A model generated the notes under the pieces. That model was not told where the DNA came from and did not search any database. It worked only from the letters and a program-made list of their open reading frames with translations. Shown here in pieces: positions 1-7,189 of a stretch of DNA of 33,472 bases. A program made the translations under genes and the position numbers. The stretch comes from Methanobacteriota archaeon. GTDB lineage: Archaea > Thermoplasmatota > E2 > DHVEG-1. The first letter of the stretch is position 1; the number at the start of each line of letters is the position of its first letter. The stretch covers positions 1 through 33,472 of the forward strand of contig JAPKYE010000059.1 of assembly GCA_026394495.1 (NCBI GenBank), given 5' to 3'.

Positions 1-212
1 CCAAGAATCGCTTTGCACATTGGACAAATGAGGAGATATTTTTTTTCTTTTACAGCGCCAGAACCAATCCTTCCTATTGTACCAAATCCTGATCCAAGAC
101 CAAAGTTAATATTATTCTTTTCGAGGATTGGTGTAATTTTCATGTGACAAAAACGGCATTCCCTTTCTTTGGTATCATACTGTTTTTTCTTAAAGAGAGA
201 TGCGAACATCAT
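1..212 (-). CDS. Zinc-ribbon-like protein, partial
   Basis: The reading frame runs off the left window edge, so only the first 70 residues are visible. It carries two CxxC pairs, CRFC near residue 19 and CPMC near residue 63, about 40 residues apart; this fits a small zinc-binding ribbon, although the loop is long and glycine-rich (GLGSGFGTIGRIGSG). Its ATG overlaps the stop of the upstream ACT-like gene (ATGATG over TGA), so the two are almost certainly co-transcribed and translationally coupled. The function is not recognised. It is absent from the ORF track because it is incomplete. Confidence 0.6.
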   Translation of the reverse strand, partial: MMFASLFKKKQYDTKERECRFCHMKITPILEKNNINFGLGSGFGTIGRIGSGAVKEKKYLLICPMCKAIL

Positions 213-880
213 TTTGTCTCTACATTTTTTTCATCATTTTCAGCAAATCGCGAAAGCGTCTTGTAACATCGCATGAGGTTTTTATGGTCAATAATAATAC
301 TCATCTCTGTTGAGGTGAGGATAATACTTGTGATGTTGATGTTTTCCCATGCAAGGAATCGGACGACGTCATAAAGCACTCCTGGGGTGAATATAAATTC
401 TTTTGAGTATGTCAGAGAAATAGAGACTAATCCTTCTACGACGTCTAAGACTTTTTCTTCATTTAAAACATCCAACAGTTCTTCTTTATATTTTTTGTTT
501 GTAATGATCCCTATTTCAAAATTCCCCTGGGTGATATTGAGGATACCGCCTTTTCTAAAATCAATGACTGGATACAGCATTTGAATTTTATTGAGAAGCG
601 TTGGTGATTCCTCCAGCATCACGTAGCAGATATCTGTTTTGATGGTCCCAATGTAATAACTGAATTTTGGTTCTATCAACATTTTTTCTGCTTTTTCTGC
701 TTGTCGCCGAAGCGCCATAACGATTGCTGAGTTTTTTACTTCTTTTTTAAGTTCTTCTTCTATTTTTGGTTTAAGATATCTTGCGAGTTTATTGAATGAA
801 ACGATTTCATGGTTGATTGCTTCTTGGAGAAAAATTTGTCTGTTGATGATATCTTTTACGATGTTGCTTACGGTCACCAT
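209..880 (-). CDS. ACT-domain-like regulatory protein, hypothetical
   Basis: A protein of about 223 residues without recognised catalytic motifs. The N-terminal 70 residues are helical and charged (KIEEELKKEV) and look like a helix-turn-helix or dimerisation region. The C-terminal part (FTPGVLYDVVRFLAWENINI, then a strand ending SIIIDH) resembles the ligand-binding ACT fold of aspartokinases and other amino-acid-responsive regulators. The track starts it at 895, but ATG at 880 is preceded by GGGGGA seven bases upstream, while 895 has no ribosome binding site, so I prefer 880. A TATA-like CTATAAATAA lies on the minus strand near 975. It overlaps the next gene by four bases. A role in sensing amino acids is inference only. 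Confidence 0.65.
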   Translation of the reverse strand: MVTVSNIVKDIINRQIFLQEAINHEIVSFNKLARYLKPKIEEELKKEVKNSAIVMALRRQAEKAEKMLIEPKFSYYIGTIKTDICYVMLEESPTLLNKIQMLYPVIDFRKGGILNITQGNFEIGIITNKKYKEELLDVLNEEKVLDVVEGLVSISLTYSKEFIFTPGVLYDVVRFLAWENINITSIILTSTEMSIIIDHKNLMRCYKTLSRFAENDEKNVETK

Positions 881-1062
881 ATCCGGTTCCCCCATGTTAT
901 CTATTTTTGTTACTATTCTACTACTAGTTGTTCATTCTGATTACAAAATTGTGTAAATAATAACTATTATTTATAGTTTCGTTAGAGGTGTTACGTAACC
1001 TATTTTAACAATATTTAGTCTTTCTATCTTAATGAGAACTAGTATGTTGGGAAAAAAAATTG

Positions 1063-1072
1063 TTATAAATAA
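1063..1072 (+). promoter_or_regulatory. TATA-like box for the two tiny ORFs
   Basis: TTATAAATAA preceded by a purine-rich GAAAAAAAAT stretch resembles an archaeal TATA box with BRE. Transcription would begin near 1090-1100, leaving a leader of roughly 90 nt before the 1185 ORF. Apart from this box and the minus-strand box near 975, I see nothing in the 290 bases between 895 and 1185. Confidence 0.4.
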
Positions 1073-1184
1073 TTTTGCCGCCTCACCCATTCTTGTTATT
1101 AAAATAACATTTTTGTTCCGTATTCTAATGGCTTTACAACTACATGAACCACGAGAAATCCCTTAGGAAACCGGGGGAAAAAAA

Positions 1185-1310
1185 ATGGACGATGAATATT
1201 GGAAACTCTATAAGATGTTTCGGGAGAATGGCTTGCTTCCCGAAGACGCGGTAATTCGAGCACATGAAAGCATGAGAACCATGGTTGAGGAACATAAAAA
1301 CCCAACCTAA
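1185..1310 (+). CDS. Small protein, 41 aa, hypothetical
   Basis: The ORF is too short for the track. ATG is preceded by CCGGGGGAAAAAAA, a strong purine-rich ribosome binding site. The product begins MDDEYWKLYKMFRENGLLPE, is highly charged, looks like two helices joined by LLPEDA, and has no membrane segment or cysteine. It is followed 25 bases later by another short ORF with its own binding site, so the pair looks like a two-gene transcript. The antisense ORFs listed for this stretch lack such signals. The function is unknown. Confidence 0.5.
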   Translation: MDDEYWKLYKMFRENGLLPEDAVIRAHESMRTMVEEHKNPT

Positions 1311-1335
1311 AGTAACGAAAGGGGAGTTGAAAAAT

Positions 1336-1464
1336 ATGGAAATAAAAATTGTCGGGTCTATAGGGGATCGTGATGAGGTAGACACCATAAAAAGAATAAC
1401 TGAAGTTTTCATCATTGAGCGAAGAATAAAAAATCTTGTTTACCCGCAAGAGAGCGAGAAATAG
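1336..1464 (+). CDS. Small protein, 42 aa, hypothetical
   Basis: This is the second member of the tiny tandem pair. GGGGAG sits nine bases upstream of the ATG. The product starts MEIKIVGSIGDRDEVDTIKR and ends in a basic helix (IIERRIKNLVYPQ). The start resembles a beta strand, a glycine loop and a helix, as in a miniature alpha/beta fold. There is no signal peptide. A further 30-codon frame begins at 1471 but has no binding site and was not called. The function is unknown. Confidence 0.5.
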   Translation: MEIKIVGSIGDRDEVDTIKRITEVFIIERRIKNLVYPQESEK

Positions 1465-1579
1465 ACACGCATGCATTTGTTGTCTAAAGGAACAAAAATT
1501 CTTGATATTATAAAAAATAATACCTATAAAAAAACAATTACTGATCCGTGTTTACCTCTCTAAATGTATTTATCAGTAA

Positions 1580-1596
1580 CAAAACGTGTCGTTTTG
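1580..1596. promoter_or_regulatory. 17-bp dyad upstream of the C25 peptidase
   Basis: CAAAACG-TGT-CGTTTTG is a perfect inverted repeat with 7-bp arms. It lies about 30 bases upstream of a TATA-like TTTAAAG at 1622-1628, a position suited to an activator or operator site of the peptidase gene that starts at 1660. The regulator is unknown. Confidence 0.4.
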
Positions 1597-1659
1597 CCTG
1601 ATGACACCTGAGGAAAAGTTTTTTAAAGTAGTGCTTTGTTACAATTCTGAGGCTATATC

Positions 1660-3363
1660 TTGGGGGAGTCAAAAACAAGAGCTATCATCGTATGTACCTT
1701 ACTCTGTTTTCTCCTTATAGTATCCAATGCTTCTGTAAGCAGCAAATTCATCTCATCACACAAGTCTACCTCAACTGAAAAACCTCTTCTGTCTGAACAA
1801 AACATCATCATTGCCCCCCCAGAATTCTATGATGCTGCAAGAGATCTTCAACAATTCCGCAATGGCGAAGGGATTTCAACTGTTATTGTAAATACAACCT
1901 TTATCAACACCAACTATGATCCTGCAGAAGATCCACCATTTAAAGGATATGCAACAGGCAAGATTCCTCGACTACTTATACGAAATTACAATTATGATTT
2001 CGCAAAAAAAATCATTACGTTCTTACGCGATAATGCAACCCATCCAAACATGGAATACGTCACTCTTTTTGGTAATGGAGAATTTATCCCTGCAAGCTAC
2101 TATATCCATTCAGAAATGCGATGGACCAAAAAAATCCTTAATTTATTTACCATTCCTGATATGTATAATAATCGTATCGCAACTGATTTCTTCTACACAT
2201 CTCCTGATTACGATCTTAATACCGACTATAAAGTTGGACGTATCTCAGTATCCACTCCCACTGAAGCAACCGCGTATGTCCACAAAATCATCAGCTGGCA
2301 GCAAAACGTAACATGGGACTGGTTTCAACAAGTTATTGTCGGCGGTGACCAGCCAAATCTCCCAGAAGAGATGGATCTAGATGGATGTTATGCTGGAGAA
2401 ATGATTGCAGCAGATGTAATCAACAAGGGATATTTCCAAGGGATGGATATTTCAAAACTCTTTTTAACAGAAGGAAACTTCAATAAATCCTGCATCATCA
2501 AAGCACTCAAGGAGGGAGAATCAGGTTTTTTCTTCATGATGACCCATGGCATTACTGATCGATGGGGCACATCCGAAATGAAAGAATATGTTAATGCTGA
2601 TGAAATGCTTGAGCTTCCTGAGAATACTAAAATCCCTGTGATTGTCTCAGTTGCATGTATGTGCGGTGCGTATGATACGCATTCCATGCATCCTCTTTTC
2701 TTTATGAGGAGTGGGCAGAAATCATTTGGCGAAGCCATTCTTACCTCAAAAGGTGCAGGTATCGCCTATATTGGCACTACCCGGGGGACGCTCGGCTCTC
2801 CTCTTCTTTATCTTGATGATGGAGAAGTGATGATAACCAAAGAACGCGGGATTGCTGGAATGCTTTTGAATTTTTTTGAGGAATATCACAATGGAACTAT
2901 TCGCCTTGGGGATATTACTACAGCAGCGATGACCAAATATGTACAGCAGAATGTTTTTTCAGATACACCCGAAACAGATGAAGCCTTCGCCGTCTTAATG
3001 AGCTTTGTTTTACTTGGTGATCCCGTGATTTTACTCCCACAACAACAACCACAAAGCAGGCCGTCATACCAACAACCACATCTCACCGCAATAGACCCTG
3101 AGGGCTCCACCTCAGAAACGCATTCTCGTCCTTGGTACTCTACCAACGCAACAGTTCATATCCAGATTGAAACCAACTCTTCACAAGTATCGGTGAAAAT
3201 CATTGATATCGATACCAACACGGTAGTTGATCGACAAACCTTCATATTGGTCAATAACTCAACAGAGTATACATTTACCTCTGCAAACGCTGCCCGGTAT
3301 CTAATCCGCGCAAGTGGAAATGACGGCAAAGAAGGATGGCTCTATTGTACAATAAAAGATTAA
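1660..3363 (+). CDS. Secreted C25 (gingipain-like) cysteine peptidase
   Basis: An extracellular cysteine peptidase that would cleave protein outside the cell. Residues 7-27 form a signal peptide (AIIVCTLLCFLLIVSNAS). The caspase-like C25 core spans about 45-450. The likely catalytic His is H296 in MMTHG, and the nucleophile is C333 in VACMCG, which lines up with the SVAC motif of gingipain; GEAILTSKGAGIAYIGTTRG follows, as in the family. A beta-sandwich domain closes the protein. There is no long propeptide, unlike the second C25 at 30067. The start is TTG, forced by an in-frame stop at 1648; GAGG lies upstream and a TATA-like element near 1625 leaves a leader of only about 8 nt. Family assignment is secure; substrate specificity is not visible. 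Confidence 0.85.
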   Translation: MGESKTRAIIVCTLLCFLLIVSNASVSSKFISSHKSTSTEKPLLSEQNIIIAPPEFYDAARDLQQFRNGEGISTVIVNTTFINTNYDPAEDPPFKGYATGKIPRLLIRNYNYDFAKKIITFLRDNATHPNMEYVTLFGNGEFIPASYYIHSEMRWTKKILNLFTIPDMYNNRIATDFFYTSPDYDLNTDYKVGRISVSTPTEATAYVHKIISWQQNVTWDWFQQVIVGGDQPNLPEEMDLDGCYAGEMIAADVINKGYFQGMDISKLFLTEGNFNKSCIIKALKEGESGFFFMMTHGITDRWGTSEMKEYVNADEMLELPENTKIPVIVSVACMCGAYDTHSMHPLFFMRSGQKSFGEAILTSKGAGIAYIGTTRGTLGSPLLYLDDGEVMITKERGIAGMLLNFFEEYHNGTIRLGDITTAAMTKYVQQNVFSDTPETDEAFAVLMSFVLLGDPVILLPQQQPQSRPSYQQPHLTAIDPEGSTSETHSRPWYSTNATVHIQIETNSSQVSVKIIDIDTNTVVDRQTFILVNNSTEYTFTSANAARYLIRASGNDGKEGWLYCTIKD

Positions 3364-3405
3364 TAAGATATTTCTTCTACAACTGATGAATTATTTTTCT
3401 GCTTC

Positions 3406-3948
3406 TCAGACAGGCTCAAAACTAGGTGTAACACTACCTTTTTGTTCTGCTTGTAATCGAATCATGGCTAAATCAGCTTCAAAACTATCCCCGCCCCCGC
3501 CTCCGCCACTTTTCTGCAGGGTGAAACTTACACTTGCAGAAGGATGTTCAACTGTGAGGGTTATTGTCTGAGATTGCGACACATATCCTGGGTAACTTGC
3601 AGTCACCGTATGGGTCCCATATGCTAGATTACCAATGGAGTAGCCACCACCAAAGCCTGTCAATGTAGATTTGCTCCCTGCTGAAACAGGTGCAAATATC
3701 AGGGGAACGAGCGCCCATCCATAAGTTCCAAACACCGTTCCAGAAACACTCCCGTACTGAGAATCATCTCCGCTACCCCCAGAACCATCATCATAATAAG
3801 ATACATCCTTGACAAAAACAGTTTGAGTCATACTGCCGCTTTGTTCAGCCCCTCCAGATCCTGTGCCATTCGTAGAAGCCAAAGCACCATTTGATAATAA
3901 AATCACAAGCGTTACCAGTGCAATCACAAATATCTTTTTCATAGACAT
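3406..3948 (-). CDS. Secreted protein with carboxypeptidase-regulatory-like domain
   Basis: The protein has about 180 residues. The N-terminus MSMKKIFVIALVTLVILLS is a signal peptide ending near ALA. A Gly/Ser-rich linker follows, then a domain (VSGTVFG to VSFTLQK) with the pattern of carboxypeptidase-regulatory or PEGA-like beta sandwiches, including GGGYSIGNLAYGTHTVTASYPGY. A GGGGGGD stretch precedes a short charged tail. Such domains often sit on exported enzymes or surface proteins. It is convergent with the C25 peptidase, 42 bases away. The track start at 3954 is a TTG; I prefer ATG 3948, which has GAAGG six bases upstream. The precise role is unknown. Confidence 0.75.
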   Translation of the reverse strand: MSMKKIFVIALVTLVILLSNGALASTNGTGSGGAEQSGSMTQTVFVKDVSYYDDGSGGSGDDSQYGSVSGTVFGTYGWALVPLIFAPVSAGSKSTLTGFGGGYSIGNLAYGTHTVTASYPGYVSQSQTITLTVEHPSASVSFTLQKSGGGGGGDSFEADLAMIRLQAEQKGSVTPSFEPV

Positions 3949-4139
3949 ATGCAACCTTCTGTGTTCTTATCACCATACAGAAACCCGTACGGCACGGAAC
4001 ACTACATATAATATAATCATCGGTAGTATATAAAATTTGTGTGAATTTCCCTATATTTTTAGTGATTTTCTGTAGCATGCTATAACATCATGTTATTTTT
4101 ATAATCAAGACATTATTTTATGAATGAACGGCAGCCTCC

Positions 4140-4162
4140 TTTATTTTCGCAATAAAAAAAGT
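4140..4162 (-). terminator. T-tract terminator after iorB
   Basis: On the minus strand the sequence just after the iorB stop reads CTTTTTTTATTG, the oligo-T pattern used for archaeal termination. No hairpin is needed or seen. Confidence 0.4.
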
Positions 4163-4166
4163 TTGT

Positions 4167-4772
4167 TTAAATTTTCTGTTTGATTTTTTTATATGCGTTC
4201 ATTCCTTGCACAAATGCATTCTTATTAACCATCTTATATTTTTCAGGGATATTCTCAAGAATCGTCTCAAGCAAAACTTCAGATGGAAACGGCAAAACAT
4301 CGGTTCCTGCAAGCGCGCCCAAAAGCACACTATTTCGCGTAATCACTGCGCCAGCGTTTTCCGCAATCTTAAGAGCATCAATCGGGTACAACTCACCATA
4401 CATCTTCAACTCAGAAAAAATATCCTCAAGAGATGGATAGATCTCCCCGCCAACCGCAACAGTAAATGGAATCAAAGGATTTGTATCCGTAATAATCTTT
4501 GTTTTCTTATGAGCATACGTGATATAACGAAGCGCCTCCACAGGTTCCGTACTTACAATCACATCAGCACCACCATTAGGAACCAACGGACCAGACACAT
4601 CGCCCATACGCACAGTACAACTCACGCTTCCTCCACGCTGCGCCATCCCATGAATCTCAGAAGTAAACACATTCACTTTTCCATTAATTCCTGCTTTTCC
4701 TAGAAGATTCGCTGCGGTCACAACACCTTGACCACCAACACCAGCAAGCACAATGTTCACTTTTTTATTCAT
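4167..4772 (-). CDS. iorB: Indolepyruvate:ferredoxin oxidoreductase, beta subunit
   Basis: The small subunit of the enzyme that oxidatively decarboxylates aryl pyruvates made by transamination of aromatic amino acids, giving acyl-CoA, CO2 and reduced ferredoxin in the cytoplasm. It is the gamma-type domain of 2-oxoacid oxidoreductases: NIVLAGVGGQGVVTAANLLG at residues 6-25 is the glycine-rich signature, followed by EIHGMAQRGGSV. At 201 residues it has family-typical length. Its ATG overlaps the iorA stop (ATGA) and GGAGGG precedes it inside the end of iorA, so the subunits are translationally coupled. Confidence 0.95.
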   Translation of the reverse strand: MNKKVNIVLAGVGGQGVVTAANLLGKAGINGKVNVFTSEIHGMAQRGGSVSCTVRMGDVSGPLVPNGGADVIVSTEPVEALRYITYAHKKTKIITDTNPLIPFTVAVGGEIYPSLEDIFSELKMYGELYPIDALKIAENAGAVITRNSVLLGALAGTDVLPFPSEVLLETILENIPEKYKMVNKNAFVQGMNAYKKIKQKI

Positions 4773-6649
4773 TTTTTCCCTCCTTTTTTTGAGATGGCAC
4801 TAAACGGACAGATCTGCGTACAGATACCGCAGCCGTTACATTGTGTAACATCAATATGAATGCTTTTATCATCAGCAAAATACAATGCAGGACAACCAAA
4901 TCGACCAATACAGGTTTTACACTGCTTACATTTACTTTGATCAATCTCATAAATAGCAATGTTTTCACCTGCTTTTCGCTTCCGTTGCACCTCCAGAAGA
5001 ATACATGGTGATTTACTGACGACAACTGCTGGTCCTTTGAAATCAATCGCACGCTTAAACGCAGCAGTCGTCTCCTTCAAATTATCTGGATTCACAATCT
5101 CGATATGTTCCACACCAAGGCCTTTTACGACATCCTCGACATTGAGGCGTTTTGCTGGTCGTCCCATCCCATCAATATCGGTTCCAGGATTTGGCTGATG
5201 ACCAGTCATCGCAGTTGTTCGATTATCAAGAATAGTGATCACAACATCGTGATTATGATGCACTGCGTCAATAATCGGTGGAATACCAGAATGGAAAAAC
5301 GTGGAATCACCCATAAAAGAAACGATTTTCTGATCAGTGGATACTGCTAGACCACATGCTGTTCCTGCGTTTGAACCCATACAGAGCAGAAGATCAGCGA
5401 TTTCCAGTGGCGGGGCTTTCCCAAGCGTATAACAACCGATATCAGTTGGATAAATAGTGTCCTTTGGAGCTGCTTTTTTCACCGCATAATACGTTGATCG
5501 ATGCGGACAACCAGGGCAGAGCGATGGAGGCCTGCTAGGAAGTTTTAGTTTCGATTCAAAAGGTTGAGGGTACGGGTTTTTCGTTTTGAAAAATTTTGAA
5601 AACGCGGCCGCAACGATATCCGGAGTATATTCATATAAACGAGAGAAATGACCTGTTGATTTACCAATGATCTTTACATCAGATCCGATGTCGTGAGCAA
5701 ATGTTTTGAATTGCTGCTCAAGAATCGGTTCGAGTTCTTCAACAACGATAATGGTTTCGCATGAGTCGATGAATTTCTCACACATCTTTCTTGGGATTGG
5801 GTGGGTCATACCCAGTTTTAATATCCTTACGTTCAGATGCATGTCTTCAGCGACTTCTTTTGCGTAATCAAAACCAACACCTGATGCTACAATCCCGATA
5901 TCTCCAGGTTTACCAATTGTGATGATTTCGTTAAACGGCGATTTCTCAGAGATTTTTTCAGCGTCGTCAAGATGCTGCAATAAAACCGGGTGTTTCGCCC
6001 GTGCTGTTGAAGGGACGGTGACAAGCAACGGGTTTTTTTCAAAATGTCCTTTTCTTCGTGGTTTTTGCAATGCGTTGAATACGGTTGGTCCACGAGCATG
6101 GTTTAACCGCGTGGTGGTACGAAGAAGTATCGGAAGCTCTAGTTGTTCTGAGATGTCAAAGCCTATTCTTGTCATCTCTTTTGCTTCCTGCGGCGTGGTC
6201 GGTTCAAGCATCGGTGCACCGCCAAAGATTGCGAAATATCTGTTATCCTGTTCGTTTTGAGACGAATGACAATAGGGATCATCAGCGGAGACGATGATGT
6301 GTCCTCCTTTGCAGCCGACGTACATGTACGTCATAAACGCATCGCTTGCAACATTGAGTCCCACGTGTTTCATGCAGGTGAGTGCCCGCAGTCCACAAAA
6401 CGATGCAGCGGCAGCAATCTCAAGTGCAACCTTTTCATTAACAGAATATTCAAAATAAAACCCTGGGTCTTTGTCTTGTTTTGTTGCTTCTTGGGCTATT
6501 TTTGAGAATGTGTCCGCAATTTCTGACGAGGGTGTCCCAGGATATGTTGTTGCGACATCGACTCCTGCTTCTAATGCACCGCGGGTAATCGCTTCGTTTC
6601 CTAATAGTAGTACACGCTTTCCTTTGTTATCTTCTGTTATCTCCATCAT
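4769..6649 (-). CDS. iorA: Indolepyruvate:ferredoxin oxidoreductase, alpha subunit
   Basis: The large catalytic subunit, about 626 residues. The N-terminal pyrimidine-binding domain contains GNEAITRGALEAGVDVATTYPGTPSSEI. The thiamine-diphosphate domain carries LCPGCPHRSTYYAV, GDSTFFHSG and DNRTTAMTGHQ. The C-terminus holds two ferredoxin-type clusters, CKQCKTCIGRFGCP and CNGCGICTQICP, the first with an altered last spacing. The track start is 6661; ATG 6649 is about 29 bases from a minus-strand TATAATAT (6675-6682), consistent with a leaderless start, so I prefer it. Forms an operon with iorB. With the secreted peptidases nearby it fits amino-acid fermentation. Confidence 0.95.
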   Translation of the reverse strand: MMEITEDNKGKRVLLLGNEAITRGALEAGVDVATTYPGTPSSEIADTFSKIAQEATKQDKDPGFYFEYSVNEKVALEIAAAASFCGLRALTCMKHVGLNVASDAFMTYMYVGCKGGHIIVSADDPYCHSSQNEQDNRYFAIFGGAPMLEPTTPQEAKEMTRIGFDISEQLELPILLRTTTRLNHARGPTVFNALQKPRRKGHFEKNPLLVTVPSTARAKHPVLLQHLDDAEKISEKSPFNEIITIGKPGDIGIVASGVGFDYAKEVAEDMHLNVRILKLGMTHPIPRKMCEKFIDSCETIIVVEELEPILEQQFKTFAHDIGSDVKIIGKSTGHFSRLYEYTPDIVAAAFSKFFKTKNPYPQPFESKLKLPSRPPSLCPGCPHRSTYYAVKKAAPKDTIYPTDIGCYTLGKAPPLEIADLLLCMGSNAGTACGLAVSTDQKIVSFMGDSTFFHSGIPPIIDAVHHNHDVVITILDNRTTAMTGHQPNPGTDIDGMGRPAKRLNVEDVVKGLGVEHIEIVNPDNLKETTAAFKRAIDFKGPAVVVSKSPCILLEVQRKRKAGENIAIYEIDQSKCKQCKTCIGRFGCPALYFADDKSIHIDVTQCNGCGICTQICPFSAISKKGGKK

Positions 6650-6887
6650 GAAAAACACCATATAACGAGACTAAATATTATACATTGCCCCGGAGTGGTC
6701 GTAAATGAAAATAGCATATAAATCTAACGAATCTTGGTTGAAGCTTGCTAAAAAAAATGCGGCTCGGTTTAAACGCCTTTAATGATGAGATGATAATAAA
6801 CGATATCAATATTATATTAATTATTTAATAAATTATTGAAAAATTGTTAAATACTAGATAAAACATAAATAATATGAAGGAAGGAAT

Positions 6888-7151
6888 ATGAAACGAAAAA
6901 TGTGGGTGATAGGTGGAAGTGTGGGGGCAGGTGTTCTTTTAGTCCTAGCAATGTTACCAACGGTTGTTAGTGCACAAACAACAAAGATGACGATTAATGA
7001 CATGTATCAAACTATAAAAAATGAACTATTAATAAAAAAGAAAAACGATCTAAAAAATGCGGGCCGTATAGGTTTTCTTCTGGCTTTATTAATAGACATG
7101 TTAGCTCCAATCATCTATCTCATTTTTGCTATTATAGGTTCTCTTGGATAA
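6888..7151 (+). CDS. Small membrane protein of the M28 cassette, copy 1
   Basis: An 87-residue protein with a hydrophobic N-terminus ending TVVSAQT (signal-peptide-like) and a second hydrophobic segment at the C-terminus (GFLLALLIDMLAPIIYLIFA), with a basic stretch between (IKKKNDLKN). GAAGGA precedes the ATG and TTAAATAC near 6848 may be the TATA box. It sits 38 bases upstream of the M28-like peptidase, and a diverged relative sits in the same place before the truncated peptidase at 9739. A partner, anchor or secretion helper for the peptidase is inference. No family recognised. Confidence 0.7.
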   Translation: MKRKMWVIGGSVGAGVLLVLAMLPTVVSAQTTKMTINDMYQTIKNELLIKKKNDLKNAGRIGFLLALLIDMLAPIIYLIFAIIGSLG

Positions 7152-7189
7152 TAATTAAATTATCTAATTAAAATAAGGGGGAGGAGATT

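Noticed and set aside
1099-1476. Antisense ORFs of 125 and 91 codons over the tiny gene pair
   Set aside because: They have no binding site or promoter, and the plus strand shows two ORFs with strong binding sites; the antisense products look like chance frames.
1471-1563. 30-codon frame after the tiny pair
   Set aside because: No binding site of note and AT-rich, low-complexity product; likely chance.
4206-4703. 165-codon plus-strand ORF within iorB
   Set aside because: A shadow of iorB, whose product is unmistakable on the opposite strand.
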